Assembly: GCA_017478515.1 (NCBI GenBank)
Contig: JAFVDH010000047.1
Coordinates: forward strand, 1 to 46,875
Direction: 5' to 3'
From: a bacterium
Lineage (GTDB): Bacteria; Cyanobacteriota; Vampirovibrionia; Gastranaerophilales; Gastranaerophilaceae
DNA length: 46,875 nt
Part shown: in pieces, positions 9,521 through 17,707 of the stretch
Numbering within the stretch: position 1 is the stretch's first letter
Layout of the letters: each line of letters starts with the position of its first letter
The notes under the pieces: generated by a model
What the model was told of the DNA's origin: nothing
The model's input: the letters and a program-made list of their open reading frames with translations, nothing else
Database searches by the model: none
Program-made: the position numbers and the translations under genes

Positions 9521-9526
9521 TTGAAT

Positions 9527-10129
9527 ATGAAAAAATTATTTATATTATTATCAATTTTCTTTTTCCAGCTTTCTGTTTCGGCAAAAGTTCTGGATGCAAA
9601 TGTTTCTTATGATTGGATTTCCATGGCACAGTCCGACAGAGAAAGCATGGTTTCTGAAATTGTTTCAGAGCTTAATAACTCTGACTGCATACCTGACAAT
9701 TTAACTAAAAAGCAGTTTAATAATCAATTTAAAGACCAATTAAAGGATAAAGAGAATAAACTTCATTATTATCAGGCTAAATTAAAATTCTTGTCTACAA
9801 ATGATTACAATATATCGGGATTTTTTAAGGGTAATATACTTATTATGTATGCAATTCAGTACAGAAATGATATATTGCATAATTATTATTATGACGTATT
9901 GGGGAATCTTCGATTTGTAGATTATGTTTCTTATAATTATCCCGAATTTCCTTACTTTTCAAAACAATATTACAGAGATGGCAAAGTCGCAGCATACTTT
10001 TATTATTTAAACGATAACATGCAGTTTATTTTTGACGATAAATTTAAATTTAAGGGCGTGTGGCAAAACAAATCAATGTATGATTTGAATGGCAAAGTTG
10101 TGCTTACCAGAGGGGAGTTTAATTATTAG
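9527..10129 (+). CDS. Hypothetical secreted protein, 200 aa
   Basis: The ATG at 9527 opens a clear Sec signal peptide (MKKLFILLSIFFFQLSVSA, cleavage expected after SA-K). The mature part is rich in Tyr, Phe, Asp and Asn. It has a charged helical segment (about 65-85, QFKDQLKDKENKLHYYQAKL) and then repeated aromatic beta-like strands with YYDVLGNLRFVDYVSYNY and YYRDGKVAAYFYYLNDN, resembling toxin-immunity or MORN-like strand repeats. I do not recognise a family. It is transcribed away from mnmG from its own leaderless promoter and converges on the AsmA-like gene. A weak bulged hairpin at 10134-10154 has no U-tract and is not a convincing terminator. Confidence 0.8.
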   Translation: MKKLFILLSIFFFQLSVSAKVLDANVSYDWISMAQSDRESMVSEIVSELNNSDCIPDNLTKKQFNNQFKDQLKDKENKLHYYQAKLKFLSTNDYNISGFFKGNILIMYAIQYRNDILHNYYYDVLGNLRFVDYVSYNYPEFPYFSKQYYRDGKVAAYFYYLNDNMQFIFDDKFKFKGVWQNKSMYDLNGKVVLTRGEFNY

Positions 10130-10200
10130 TTACGTAAGCTTAAACAAGCTTTACAGCAACATTTAATATACAACCTCGCATAGGTAAGCAACATCTTAAC

Positions 10201-13200
10201 TTATTCTACCCATTTAAAACTTCTAACGTAATCATTACCGTTAATATCACCATTTATGTCAACAGTAAATATTCTATACATATTGTTTGTTAATTCAACA
10301 CCCGGAATTTTATTAATATTTTCAATGATAGTATTATCAGGGTATTTTGATAAATCAATCCAAGGAATAGTATTAAATAATGCATTAAGAGATGCATTTC
10401 CTAATGGGCCTAAAATGCTTGACGTATTTTTTAATAATCGTCCGAAAATTTGCATATCTGCAATTGATGTAGATAAATCAATTTTACCTGTAATGAATAA
10501 GTTAAGATTTTTACCCTGAGAAAATATTTGTAAATTACTAATAATACCATTTTTCATATTAATAGAGCCTGTAATTGATTCAAATTCTCCAGTTCTAAGC
10601 GGAGTGATTAAATCTATAAGACCATTTAAAGATAATCCCGTAATTCCGCCTTTAACCAAATTAGCAGCATTTAGCAGGTATTCCATTGACCCAAGTTTAG
10701 GCATTTTACCGTTATTAATAGTAAAGCCTCCGCTGCCGGATATAGTTTTTATACATTCTTCCTGAACAAGTCCTTTGCAGGTAGCGTCCATTTTACCATT
10801 AAAGTTCCCCGTTACTTGATTTTTTAAGTTGAAAAGTTTTTCGGCAAATTCATTTGAATCTACATCATTCATTGACAAAGAAACGAAATTTGTACAATCA
10901 GCTGTATTAAATGTATATTGGCCTTTTACTGTGCCATTTGCCATTTTAAATTTAAAATTATTCAAATGAAATATATGATTTTTGTCATAATTGGCATTTG
11001 CGGTTAAATTATTTAGCAGTATCTTATCAAGTAAAACGTTATCCGCAGATAACTGTGCATTGCTTATTGTAAAGTAGTTTATATCTTTAGGTAGTACTGT
11101 ATTTGCAGATAATTTTTCCTGTGTATCAATATCAATTTCTCTAAGATGCTGATTTAACGCATTTAAATCTATTTTTGTAATATACAAATCTATATCATCA
11201 ATATTGTATGGAGCTTTTAATCTATTTGAGACCTTTGATTTTAGCTTAAATTGTTCATTAAAAATTTCGCCACTTGCAGAAACATCAATTGACCGCTGCT
11301 GAAAATTTAAATTTGTATTATCAATATTTACATTATAATCAGGGATGTAAATATTTTGAATATTTAGTTTTCCCATAATTTTCGGATAATCAAGAGTCCC
11401 GTTAACTTTTAAGTCAGAATTAAATGTTCCTTGTTTTATAAGTGGCTTTTTAAATATAAAATTAAATAATTTTGCATCAGATTGAGTTAGAGTTTTAATT
11501 TTAAAATCATTAAAGTAGATATTGTTAGGAGAATATTTTATTACACCGGAAGCAGATAAATCTCTGGTTAAACGGGTTCTATCCTGACTAACTTTAACCA
11601 GTCTATCTTGAGATAAGGATTTTATTATAATTTTATTTTTATTTTTTACATCCGCATCAAGGCTTATTAGCGTAGAGTTCGTATCATTGCCAAGCCCTGC
11701 TCCCATATAGTATATTCTGGCATTTTCAGAAAGTTTTAATGTCGAATTAACATTAAAATTATTCAAAGATCCTCTAATCGCAATATTATGATTAATATCT
11801 CCTTTTAACTTAATAGGATAAAGACTTTTACGGTTAAAAATGTTATTTGTAAAAGATTGATTTGGTTTAGCTTTAATCTGTACATTAAAATCAGGTTTAT
11901 CATAAATATTCGAGGCCCTACCGGAAATAAAAATAGGCATATCATCAATTTTGATGTTAGCATTATTAATATTAAGGTTGCTGTTTTTAATTATTAAATT
12001 AACATTATTTAGCTCTAGTTGAGAGTTTATCGGGTTATATAAAATATGATAATTATTAAACTCAGCAATACCGTCTGCTTTTAATTTTGTAAAGTCAATT
12101 TTATCTATATTTCCGTTGTAATTTGCCGAAAAGACAATAAGACTTTTTCGACCTTGAATATTTTTATGTATAGGTGTAAAGTCAGATTTGAAAATATACT
12201 TGATAACATCATCCGCAGATAAATTATCAGAATTAATGCTTAAATTTGCTTTGTTATCGATAATATCGCCCATAATTTTAATTTTTGATTTATTAATTGC
12301 AGATTCTAAAAATAATTTTAAATTCAAATTATCAAAAGCTATGGTACCGTTAATATTGGATATAGGAAGCATAAAATCCTTAAGCACAGCAGTAACATTA
12401 GACAAAACAAGATTACCATTGGCAAAAACATTTTTACCAAATACAAATTCGTCAATAGTTTTAACCTTGCCATTTAAATTAAAGTCAACATCAGTAAAAC
12501 CCGAGTCCACATTAATATTAGTCAGATTTTTAGAAATATCAGCAAGCATAGGAGAAGACTTAAGTGTCAACATAAGTTCATTGACAGGCTGATGTTTTGA
12601 TTTAACATAAAAATCTAAAACTCCAAATAATGTGCAAGTACCGTTAATGGATACAGGTTCACCGTTAAGGGTAGCGGCATTAGTTTTGAAGATTGTATTT
12701 CTATCCTCAAATTTAAGACTTCCCGAGCCATTTTTTATGATCATATTATGGATATCATTAAAAGATACGATTCCTCTGTTAAAATTGAATATACCAAAAG
12801 CATGCGGGTCAACTTTATTTCCTTTTACATTTAAATCAATATTTCCAAAGCCTTTGATATCCATAATCGGCACAGGCCCAAGTTCAAAGCCCAAGACTTT
12901 ATGTACAGGCATTAAAACATACTGAGCAATAGCCAAGTCGACATTTTTGGTACTTTTAATAATTATATCAACGTCTTTTTTACCGTACATTTCAACAAAT
13001 CCGCCAACGGTTACGTATTGGTTTATTGCAGCAGGAACAAAAACATCTAAGAAAATTCTGTCATTCTTGAATTTAAGATTAATATCGGCCTTTTTTGCAC
13101 CATTTTGGATAGGTGTTTCCGTTACATAGGCATTTGTAATATTCAAATCACCATTGACATCAGGAGTAATTGGGTTGCCTGTTATTGCTAAATCCATATT

Positions 13201-14340
13201 AACATCAGCAAAAAATTTTGATTTTACAAGTGTCTCAATATCAAATTCAAGTTCTTTATAAAATTTGTTATTGGCAGGTAACAATTCTACAAGTTTTTCT
13301 GCACGGGAATTTTTAGATGATAATTTTAGGTCTAAAACAGGATTAGACGACGTTATCTTTTTTATAACGCCATTCAAAGTTGCATTTAAATCATCCGTTT
13401 GTACAATAAGTTCATCTATAACAAGATTTTTACCTGACGCCGTAAATTGCGACGTAAGATTAACTCTGCCGTCATAATAATATGGCAGTGCAAAATCTTT
13501 ACCATTAATACCAAAATTTTCCAGCAAAATATTAGTATTATATTTGTTAATTTTCTTTGAAAAATTTTGAGAATGGGCTTCAAAATTTAATTTTCCTTTT
13601 AAATCGAAATATTCGTTATTAGTTGCAAATGCCAAATATTTTGACAAGCACTCTAAATCAAAATTTGTGATTGCAACACTAAAATATGAGTCTTTTTTTG
13701 AAAGATATTTCATAATTGGGATTTTTAAATTAACATCAAAATTAATAGTAGAGACATTCTTCCCGGATAAAAGTTCGGCAGCTGATGAAATTTTGTAGTG
13801 CCTATTCTGTTCAAATTTATCTATTACTATATAATCACCGATAATAGTATTTCTTTGGTCAGTCGCTTTATCAAAAATATTAATTTTATATTCCTGAATA
13901 TTTAACTTGATATTGCTAATATCAATCATATCTTTTTTCTCGGTGTCGATAAAATAGTCACCCAGATATATTTTATTTTCTTTTGTAAAAGTAACATCAG
14001 TGGCAAGATAGTCGGCAGAAAAATAATTAATATTACATTTGCCTCTAAGAAATCTAAAAATAGAAATTTTAAGTCTTGGACTTTTAACAAACAGTGCACT
14101 TGAACCATCAGTATTTAAAAGGTTAAATTTGTCAGCTTTAAGCCATATAGCAGGAAACAATCCCATTTTTAACTCAGGATTTGAAACATCAATTTTATAG
14201 CCTGTTTTATCTAATATAATTTTTTCATAGGTCTGAATATTTTTTTGCACGTTAAATGCACACGGTATTCCCCAAAAATATACCGCATATAACAAAATTA
14301 ATGATAAAATATATATTAAAATTTTTTGTCTCAAACTCAT
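10201..14340 (-). CDS. Very large AsmA/YhdP-like envelope protein
   Basis: A 1379-aa protein with one N-terminal membrane anchor (about 5-25, ILIYILSLILLYAVYFWGI) and then well over a thousand residues of repetitive beta-strand sequence with frequent Asn, Ile and Lys. The C-terminal part (about 1190-1340) has the AsmA-like signature of a GSGGFTINNGKM segment followed by GSINMKNGIISNLQIFSQGK-type strands. Family members (AsmA, YhdP, TamB) form long hydrophobic grooves thought to move phospholipids between the inner and outer membrane. That would imply a diderm envelope. A TATAAT lies at 14356-14361, 15 nt before the ATG, so the gene may have its own start with a very short leader, or be read through from the FAD gene 30 bp upstream. 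Confidence 0.85.
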   Translation of the reverse strand: MSLRQKILIYILSLILLYAVYFWGIPCAFNVQKNIQTYEKIILDKTGYKIDVSNPELKMGLFPAIWLKADKFNLLNTDGSSALFVKSPRLKISIFRFLRGKCNINYFSADYLATDVTFTKENKIYLGDYFIDTEKKDMIDISNIKLNIQEYKINIFDKATDQRNTIIGDYIVIDKFEQNRHYKISSAAELLSGKNVSTINFDVNLKIPIMKYLSKKDSYFSVAITNFDLECLSKYLAFATNNEYFDLKGKLNFEAHSQNFSKKINKYNTNILLENFGINGKDFALPYYYDGRVNLTSQFTASGKNLVIDELIVQTDDLNATLNGVIKKITSSNPVLDLKLSSKNSRAEKLVELLPANNKFYKELEFDIETLVKSKFFADVNMDLAITGNPITPDVNGDLNITNAYVTETPIQNGAKKADINLKFKNDRIFLDVFVPAAINQYVTVGGFVEMYGKKDVDIIIKSTKNVDLAIAQYVLMPVHKVLGFELGPVPIMDIKGFGNIDLNVKGNKVDPHAFGIFNFNRGIVSFNDIHNMIIKNGSGSLKFEDRNTIFKTNAATLNGEPVSINGTCTLFGVLDFYVKSKHQPVNELMLTLKSSPMLADISKNLTNINVDSGFTDVDFNLNGKVKTIDEFVFGKNVFANGNLVLSNVTAVLKDFMLPISNINGTIAFDNLNLKLFLESAINKSKIKIMGDIIDNKANLSINSDNLSADDVIKYIFKSDFTPIHKNIQGRKSLIVFSANYNGNIDKIDFTKLKADGIAEFNNYHILYNPINSQLELNNVNLIIKNSNLNINNANIKIDDMPIFISGRASNIYDKPDFNVQIKAKPNQSFTNNIFNRKSLYPIKLKGDINHNIAIRGSLNNFNVNSTLKLSENARIYYMGAGLGNDTNSTLISLDADVKNKNKIIIKSLSQDRLVKVSQDRTRLTRDLSASGVIKYSPNNIYFNDFKIKTLTQSDAKLFNFIFKKPLIKQGTFNSDLKVNGTLDYPKIMGKLNIQNIYIPDYNVNIDNTNLNFQQRSIDVSASGEIFNEQFKLKSKVSNRLKAPYNIDDIDLYITKIDLNALNQHLREIDIDTQEKLSANTVLPKDINYFTISNAQLSADNVLLDKILLNNLTANANYDKNHIFHLNNFKFKMANGTVKGQYTFNTADCTNFVSLSMNDVDSNEFAEKLFNLKNQVTGNFNGKMDATCKGLVQEECIKTISGSGGFTINNGKMPKLGSMEYLLNAANLVKGGITGLSLNGLIDLITPLRTGEFESITGSINMKNGIISNLQIFSQGKNLNLFITGKIDLSTSIADMQIFGRLLKNTSSILGPLGNASLNALFNTIPWIDLSKYPDNTIIENINKIPGVELTNNMYRIFTVDINGDINGNDYVRSFKWVE

Positions 14341-14370
14341 AATTTTGACCTAATGATTATAAAATTAACA

Positions 14371-15633
14371 TTAAGATAATTCAAGGATATATTTGGCTAA
14401 TCCCTCAGCCATTGACATGCAGGATGGTATGATACGAATAGCAGCCTGAGCATAGAAATCGGCTGAAACACATCTTCCAGCAGTAAATAAATTATCATAA
14501 TCAGCAGAAATCATCGCCTCAACAGGCATTTGATACTCTTTGTTAACTTTTTCAAGAACAGACTGATTATTTTTAACAGAATGCACATCAATCGGGTAAT
14601 TAGAAATAAGAACAGGGTGCTCAAAAGTTCTTCCTGACTTAATATTATCAATAGTGAAGATATACTTACCTTTTAATCGTCTTGAAACCCTGATGCCCAG
14701 CATATCAGCAATTGATGATATGTATGCATTTTCAAAGCCTTTTAAATACTTAACACAGAAGTTTGATAAGCGTAAAATACTTTCTCTTCCTGATTTTAAG
14801 CTAGCTGTGTACTCTAAATTATTTAAAGGGTCGATAACATTTTTTGTATAAATTCTTGGGCAATTAAACGCAATAGAACCAGGCATTTTTGGAATAGTAA
14901 ACACCTGAAAATAGTTTCTGTCCTCATTTTTTAGTATACCATCATCTACAGCCTGCTTGAACAGCGGGTCAAGAGCCCATTTCTTATTAGTATCCCAGGT
15001 ATATGCAGTAGACATATGTATTTCGTCATTGACACAACACACTGTAGTTACATCTCTATCATTATCAAATTCCAAAATCCACTTTGCAAATTTTTCAATA
15101 TCAACATTCGACATTATAAATCTTAAATTTAATGATTGAAATTCATCTTTTTTATTTATAAATTCGCAATTTATTTTTTTTGCAAAATCGCAATTTCCTG
15201 TCGCATCTATATAATATCTCGATTTGATACGTTCCGATAACATTTTTGATGATAAAGTTATGTCTCTAATATAATTATTATCTATATTGGCAGAAGTTAT
15301 AACAGTATCAAACCTTACCTCAACGGATGCCTCATTCATTAATTTATCAAGGACAATTTTAGCATATTCAGGATTAAACCATCCGTCATTTCCGTCTTCG
15401 TAAGTAATAACTGCGTTATATTTTTTCATTTCAGTTTTAAATCTTGAGCCAAATGACGTATTTATCTGATTATCAGAGGATTTCATAAACGGTGTCACAA
15501 GTCCGCCTGTCATTAGACCTCCAAGATAATTATTTTTTTCAATAAGTAAAACTTTTTTGCCGTTTATACCTAAATTATAAGCTGCCGAACATCCTGCTGC
15601 ACCGCCTCCGGCAATTACTACATCGTATGACAT
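14371..15633 (-). CDS. FAD-dependent oxidoreductase paired with MnmC-like methyltransferase
   Basis: A 420-aa flavoprotein. The N-terminal dinucleotide motif is VVIAGGGAAGCSAAYNLG with LLIEKNNYLGG after it, and the C-terminal FAD contact region is NLFTAGRCVSADFYAQAA. The overall pattern matches the FAD_oxidored group (PF12831 type) rather than the DAO family. Its ATG lies inside the 3' end of the upstream methyltransferase gene (16-bp overlap) with AGGAG at 7 nt, so the two are translated as a unit. In MnmC of enteric bacteria a methyltransferase and an FAD oxidase are fused and act in succession on tRNA wobble uridine; this pair has the same two activities as separate genes. The substrate is inferred from the neighbour only. 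Confidence 0.85.
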   Translation of the reverse strand: MSYDVVIAGGGAAGCSAAYNLGINGKKVLLIEKNNYLGGLMTGGLVTPFMKSSDNQINTSFGSRFKTEMKKYNAVITYEDGNDGWFNPEYAKIVLDKLMNEASVEVRFDTVITSANIDNNYIRDITLSSKMLSERIKSRYYIDATGNCDFAKKINCEFINKKDEFQSLNLRFIMSNVDIEKFAKWILEFDNDRDVTTVCCVNDEIHMSTAYTWDTNKKWALDPLFKQAVDDGILKNEDRNYFQVFTIPKMPGSIAFNCPRIYTKNVIDPLNNLEYTASLKSGRESILRLSNFCVKYLKGFENAYISSIADMLGIRVSRRLKGKYIFTIDNIKSGRTFEHPVLISNYPIDVHSVKNNQSVLEKVNKEYQMPVEAMISADYDNLFTAGRCVSADFYAQAAIRIIPSCMSMAEGLAKYILELS

Positions 15634-16886
15634 TTATACTCCTTTTTGTAGTGTGATGTTGAAATCAAATTCGAAACATTAACTTCATTTTGTCTGTTTT
15701 CTAATATAGCACTGTTTTCAAGTGTTAAATCAGAATTATCATGATAGCAAATAGCTGACTTTGTATTAAGTAATCCTGTTTCAAAATCGTCTAAAGGATA
15801 TTTTATTAATTCAATATTTTTTGAGGCAATAGTACCTGTAAAACGATTTTCATATTTGTTATATATTTTTCCGACATAAAACTTATTTTTATAAAACGCA
15901 TTACGCACGGCAGTAGAATTAGAATAAGTTAATATAATACCATCATCAGATAAATGCTTGTATAATTCTGTGAAAAATTCAAATGTCCATAAGTTTGGAG
16001 CTTTATCGGGAGAAAAAGCATCCAAAAATATAAAATCATACTTCATATTAGAATTTTTAATAAATCTGCGTGCATCCTGATTATAGAGGTCGATATCAAA
16101 AAAGCCGTTTTTTAAGGTTTTTTGTGCATTTTTGTAACTATTTGATATATACTTATAATATATATTATGTAATAAGGCGTTTAAACGTCCAAGATAGGAT
16201 AAATCATATTCGCCGCATGCATGGTTTTTGGCTAAATTAACCATTTTTTGACTAAAGAATTTTTTATTAGCCTTATCGGTTAAAATTTCATCTATTTCCT
16301 TATTAAAAAAATCTGACTTATATTGCTCTAATAATTTGAGCAATATAATATGATTTATTTCTTCACGAATATAAAACTTATTACAATCCTTTTTATTTAA
16401 TCCTGAAAACAAATTATTTTTGCCTAATGTTTTCAAACAAAATTTTGGATTTTTTATAAATGGCGATAGCTTTACTAAATTTTCATCAAGTTCAACGGCA
16501 TGCAGAATAATTTTATGATTTTTTTGATTTATGCTATTTTTTTTATTTTTGAGGGCATAAATGTTATCGGTATATATCGAATTGATATGTTTAATGAATT
16601 TGGTACTGAAAAATTTTTTTTGAAAATTACTATTTAAATTTTTTTTATAAAAATTATTAAAATAATAATTCAAAAAAGATTTTGTATTATATCCAATTCC
16701 ATAACAAATATCTAAGATTTTAATTTCAGAATTTTTATTTAAAAATTCTGAAAAACCGGCAGGCAGAATAAACTTTTCGTAAGCCTCAGACAAAGCACCA
16801 AAACGAGAATGGTATATATCGTTGTATACATCCGAAAAAAGCCCAATTGAGCCGTCATCAGTAAATTTTGCGTTAAAATTCCCCAT
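15618..16886 (-). CDS. MnmC-type (DUF752) tRNA methyltransferase-like protein
   Basis: A 422-aa SAM-dependent methyltransferase. Near residue 58 is the SAM-binding segment ILDICYGIGYNTKSF, next HAVELDENL, then a downstream DLYNQDAR segment and the active-site motif FLDAFSPDKAPNLWTFEFF, which corresponds to the catalytic DxFxPxKNPxMW region of the MnmC methyltransferase domain. MnmC converts nm5U34 to mnm5U34 in tRNA. A Lys/Asn/Phe-rich insertion (about 75-220) makes the protein longer than the usual domain and is likely lineage specific. The ATG follows TATAAT at exactly 6 nt without a Shine-Dalgarno. It is the first gene of the pair with 14371-15633. Confidence 0.85.
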   Translation of the reverse strand: MGNFNAKFTDDGSIGLFSDVYNDIYHSRFGALSEAYEKFILPAGFSEFLNKNSEIKILDICYGIGYNTKSFLNYYFNNFYKKNLNSNFQKKFFSTKFIKHINSIYTDNIYALKNKKNSINQKNHKIILHAVELDENLVKLSPFIKNPKFCLKTLGKNNLFSGLNKKDCNKFYIREEINHIILLKLLEQYKSDFFNKEIDEILTDKANKKFFSQKMVNLAKNHACGEYDLSYLGRLNALLHNIYYKYISNSYKNAQKTLKNGFFDIDLYNQDARRFIKNSNMKYDFIFLDAFSPDKAPNLWTFEFFTELYKHLSDDGIILTYSNSTAVRNAFYKNKFYVGKIYNKYENRFTGTIASKNIELIKYPLDDFETGLLNTKSAICYHDNSDLTLENSAILENRQNEVNVSNLISTSHYKKEYKCHTM

Positions 16887-16892
16887 AAGTCA

Positions 16893-16898
16893 ATTATA
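16893..16898 (-). promoter_or_regulatory. -10 box of MnmC-like gene, predicted leaderless
   Basis: Minus-strand TATAAT, then 6 nt to the ATG at 16884-16886. There is no ribosome binding site. Confidence 0.65.
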
Positions 16899-16935
16899 CA
16901 TTAAAAATATTATAGGGAAAATAAATTAAAATACG

Positions 16936-17667
16936 TTACATATGGCGTAATTCAGGATTTATAAGCATTTTAGACAATTTTTCAGCCCCGTCAAAATTTC
17001 TTGATGCCAAAACTTTAGATGCAGCTTCATTATCATACTCGACAAATCTATGTTCAACACCAAAACCAATATCATCAAATGTGACAATTGCATAGCAAGC
17101 ATCGGGTTTTTCCGTAAACGGACGTCCAACACTTCCAACGTTTACAACAGTTTTTCCGCTATTTGTCTGATAACCGCATGGCAAATGGGTATGACCGCAT
17201 AAAATCAGTCTTGCATTAGTATCAGCAACCATTTCTTCCACCTGTTCAAGCGGCAAATCCGGTAAAATATCTTCGTTGTTTCTTCTTGGCGAACCATGCA
17301 CAAGAAGTATTGGTGTATTATTTATTGTAATTTCAAGATTTTCGGGCAAATTACGTAAAAATTCTTTATTTTCGGAACTTATAACCGCTGCGTCATTTCT
17401 AAGGGCATTTGCCATAATTGGGATAACTGATTTCAATGACTCATACATTTCATCCGTATATTCGGCAATCATTTTATCAGTATTTCCCTGTATAATATCC
17501 CAATTCATTTGTTTAATCAATTCAACCGTCTTATTTGGCTCAGGCCCTGCCATAGCCAAATCCCCAAGACATATCACATTATCACATTTTTCATGCTCAA
17601 TATCTTCCAAAACCTTTTCAAGTGCAAACAAATTACCATGTATATCAGATATAATAGCTATTTTCAT
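16936..17667 (-). CDS. Calcineurin-like metallophosphoesterase (YfcE/MJ0936 type)
   Basis: A 243-aa single-domain phosphoesterase. All metal-binding motifs are visible: ISDIHGN at the N-terminus, CLGDLAMAGPEP, GNTD (a variant of GNHD), VHGSPR and CGHTHLP, followed by VVNVGSVGRP. These belong to the small YfcE-like family, which hydrolyses phosphodiesters such as cyclic nucleotides in vitro; the natural substrate cannot be told from sequence. GAGGT lies 6 nt before the ATG. It is divergent from ispG across 40 bp and 49 bp upstream of the MnmC-like gene on the same strand, although that gene has its own promoter. Confidence 0.9.
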   Translation of the reverse strand: MKIAIISDIHGNLFALEKVLEDIEHEKCDNVICLGDLAMAGPEPNKTVELIKQMNWDIIQGNTDKMIAEYTDEMYESLKSVIPIMANALRNDAAVISSENKEFLRNLPENLEITINNTPILLVHGSPRRNNEDILPDLPLEQVEEMVADTNARLILCGHTHLPCGYQTNSGKTVVNVGSVGRPFTEKPDACYAIVTFDDIGFGVEHRFVEYDNEAASKVLASRNFDGAEKLSKMLINPELRHM

Positions 17668-17692
17668 AATATTACCTCAAAATTTATTTAAG

Positions 17693-17701
17693 TGCTAAAA
17701 T
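17693..17701 (+). promoter_or_regulatory. Extended -10 promoter of ispG, leaderless
   Basis: TGCTAAAAT is an extended -10 with box TAAAAT at 17696-17701. The ispG ATG follows after exactly 6 nt. Confidence 0.65.
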
Positions 17702-17707
17702 TATTTT

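Noticed and set aside
10134..10154. Hairpin after the 9527 gene as a terminator
   Set aside because: The stem has a bulge and no T run follows on either strand.
12188..13477. Several 60-134 aa plus-strand ORFs inside the AsmA-like gene
   Set aside because: They are antisense shadows of a continuous 1379-codon frame, without ribosome binding sites or protein-like composition.
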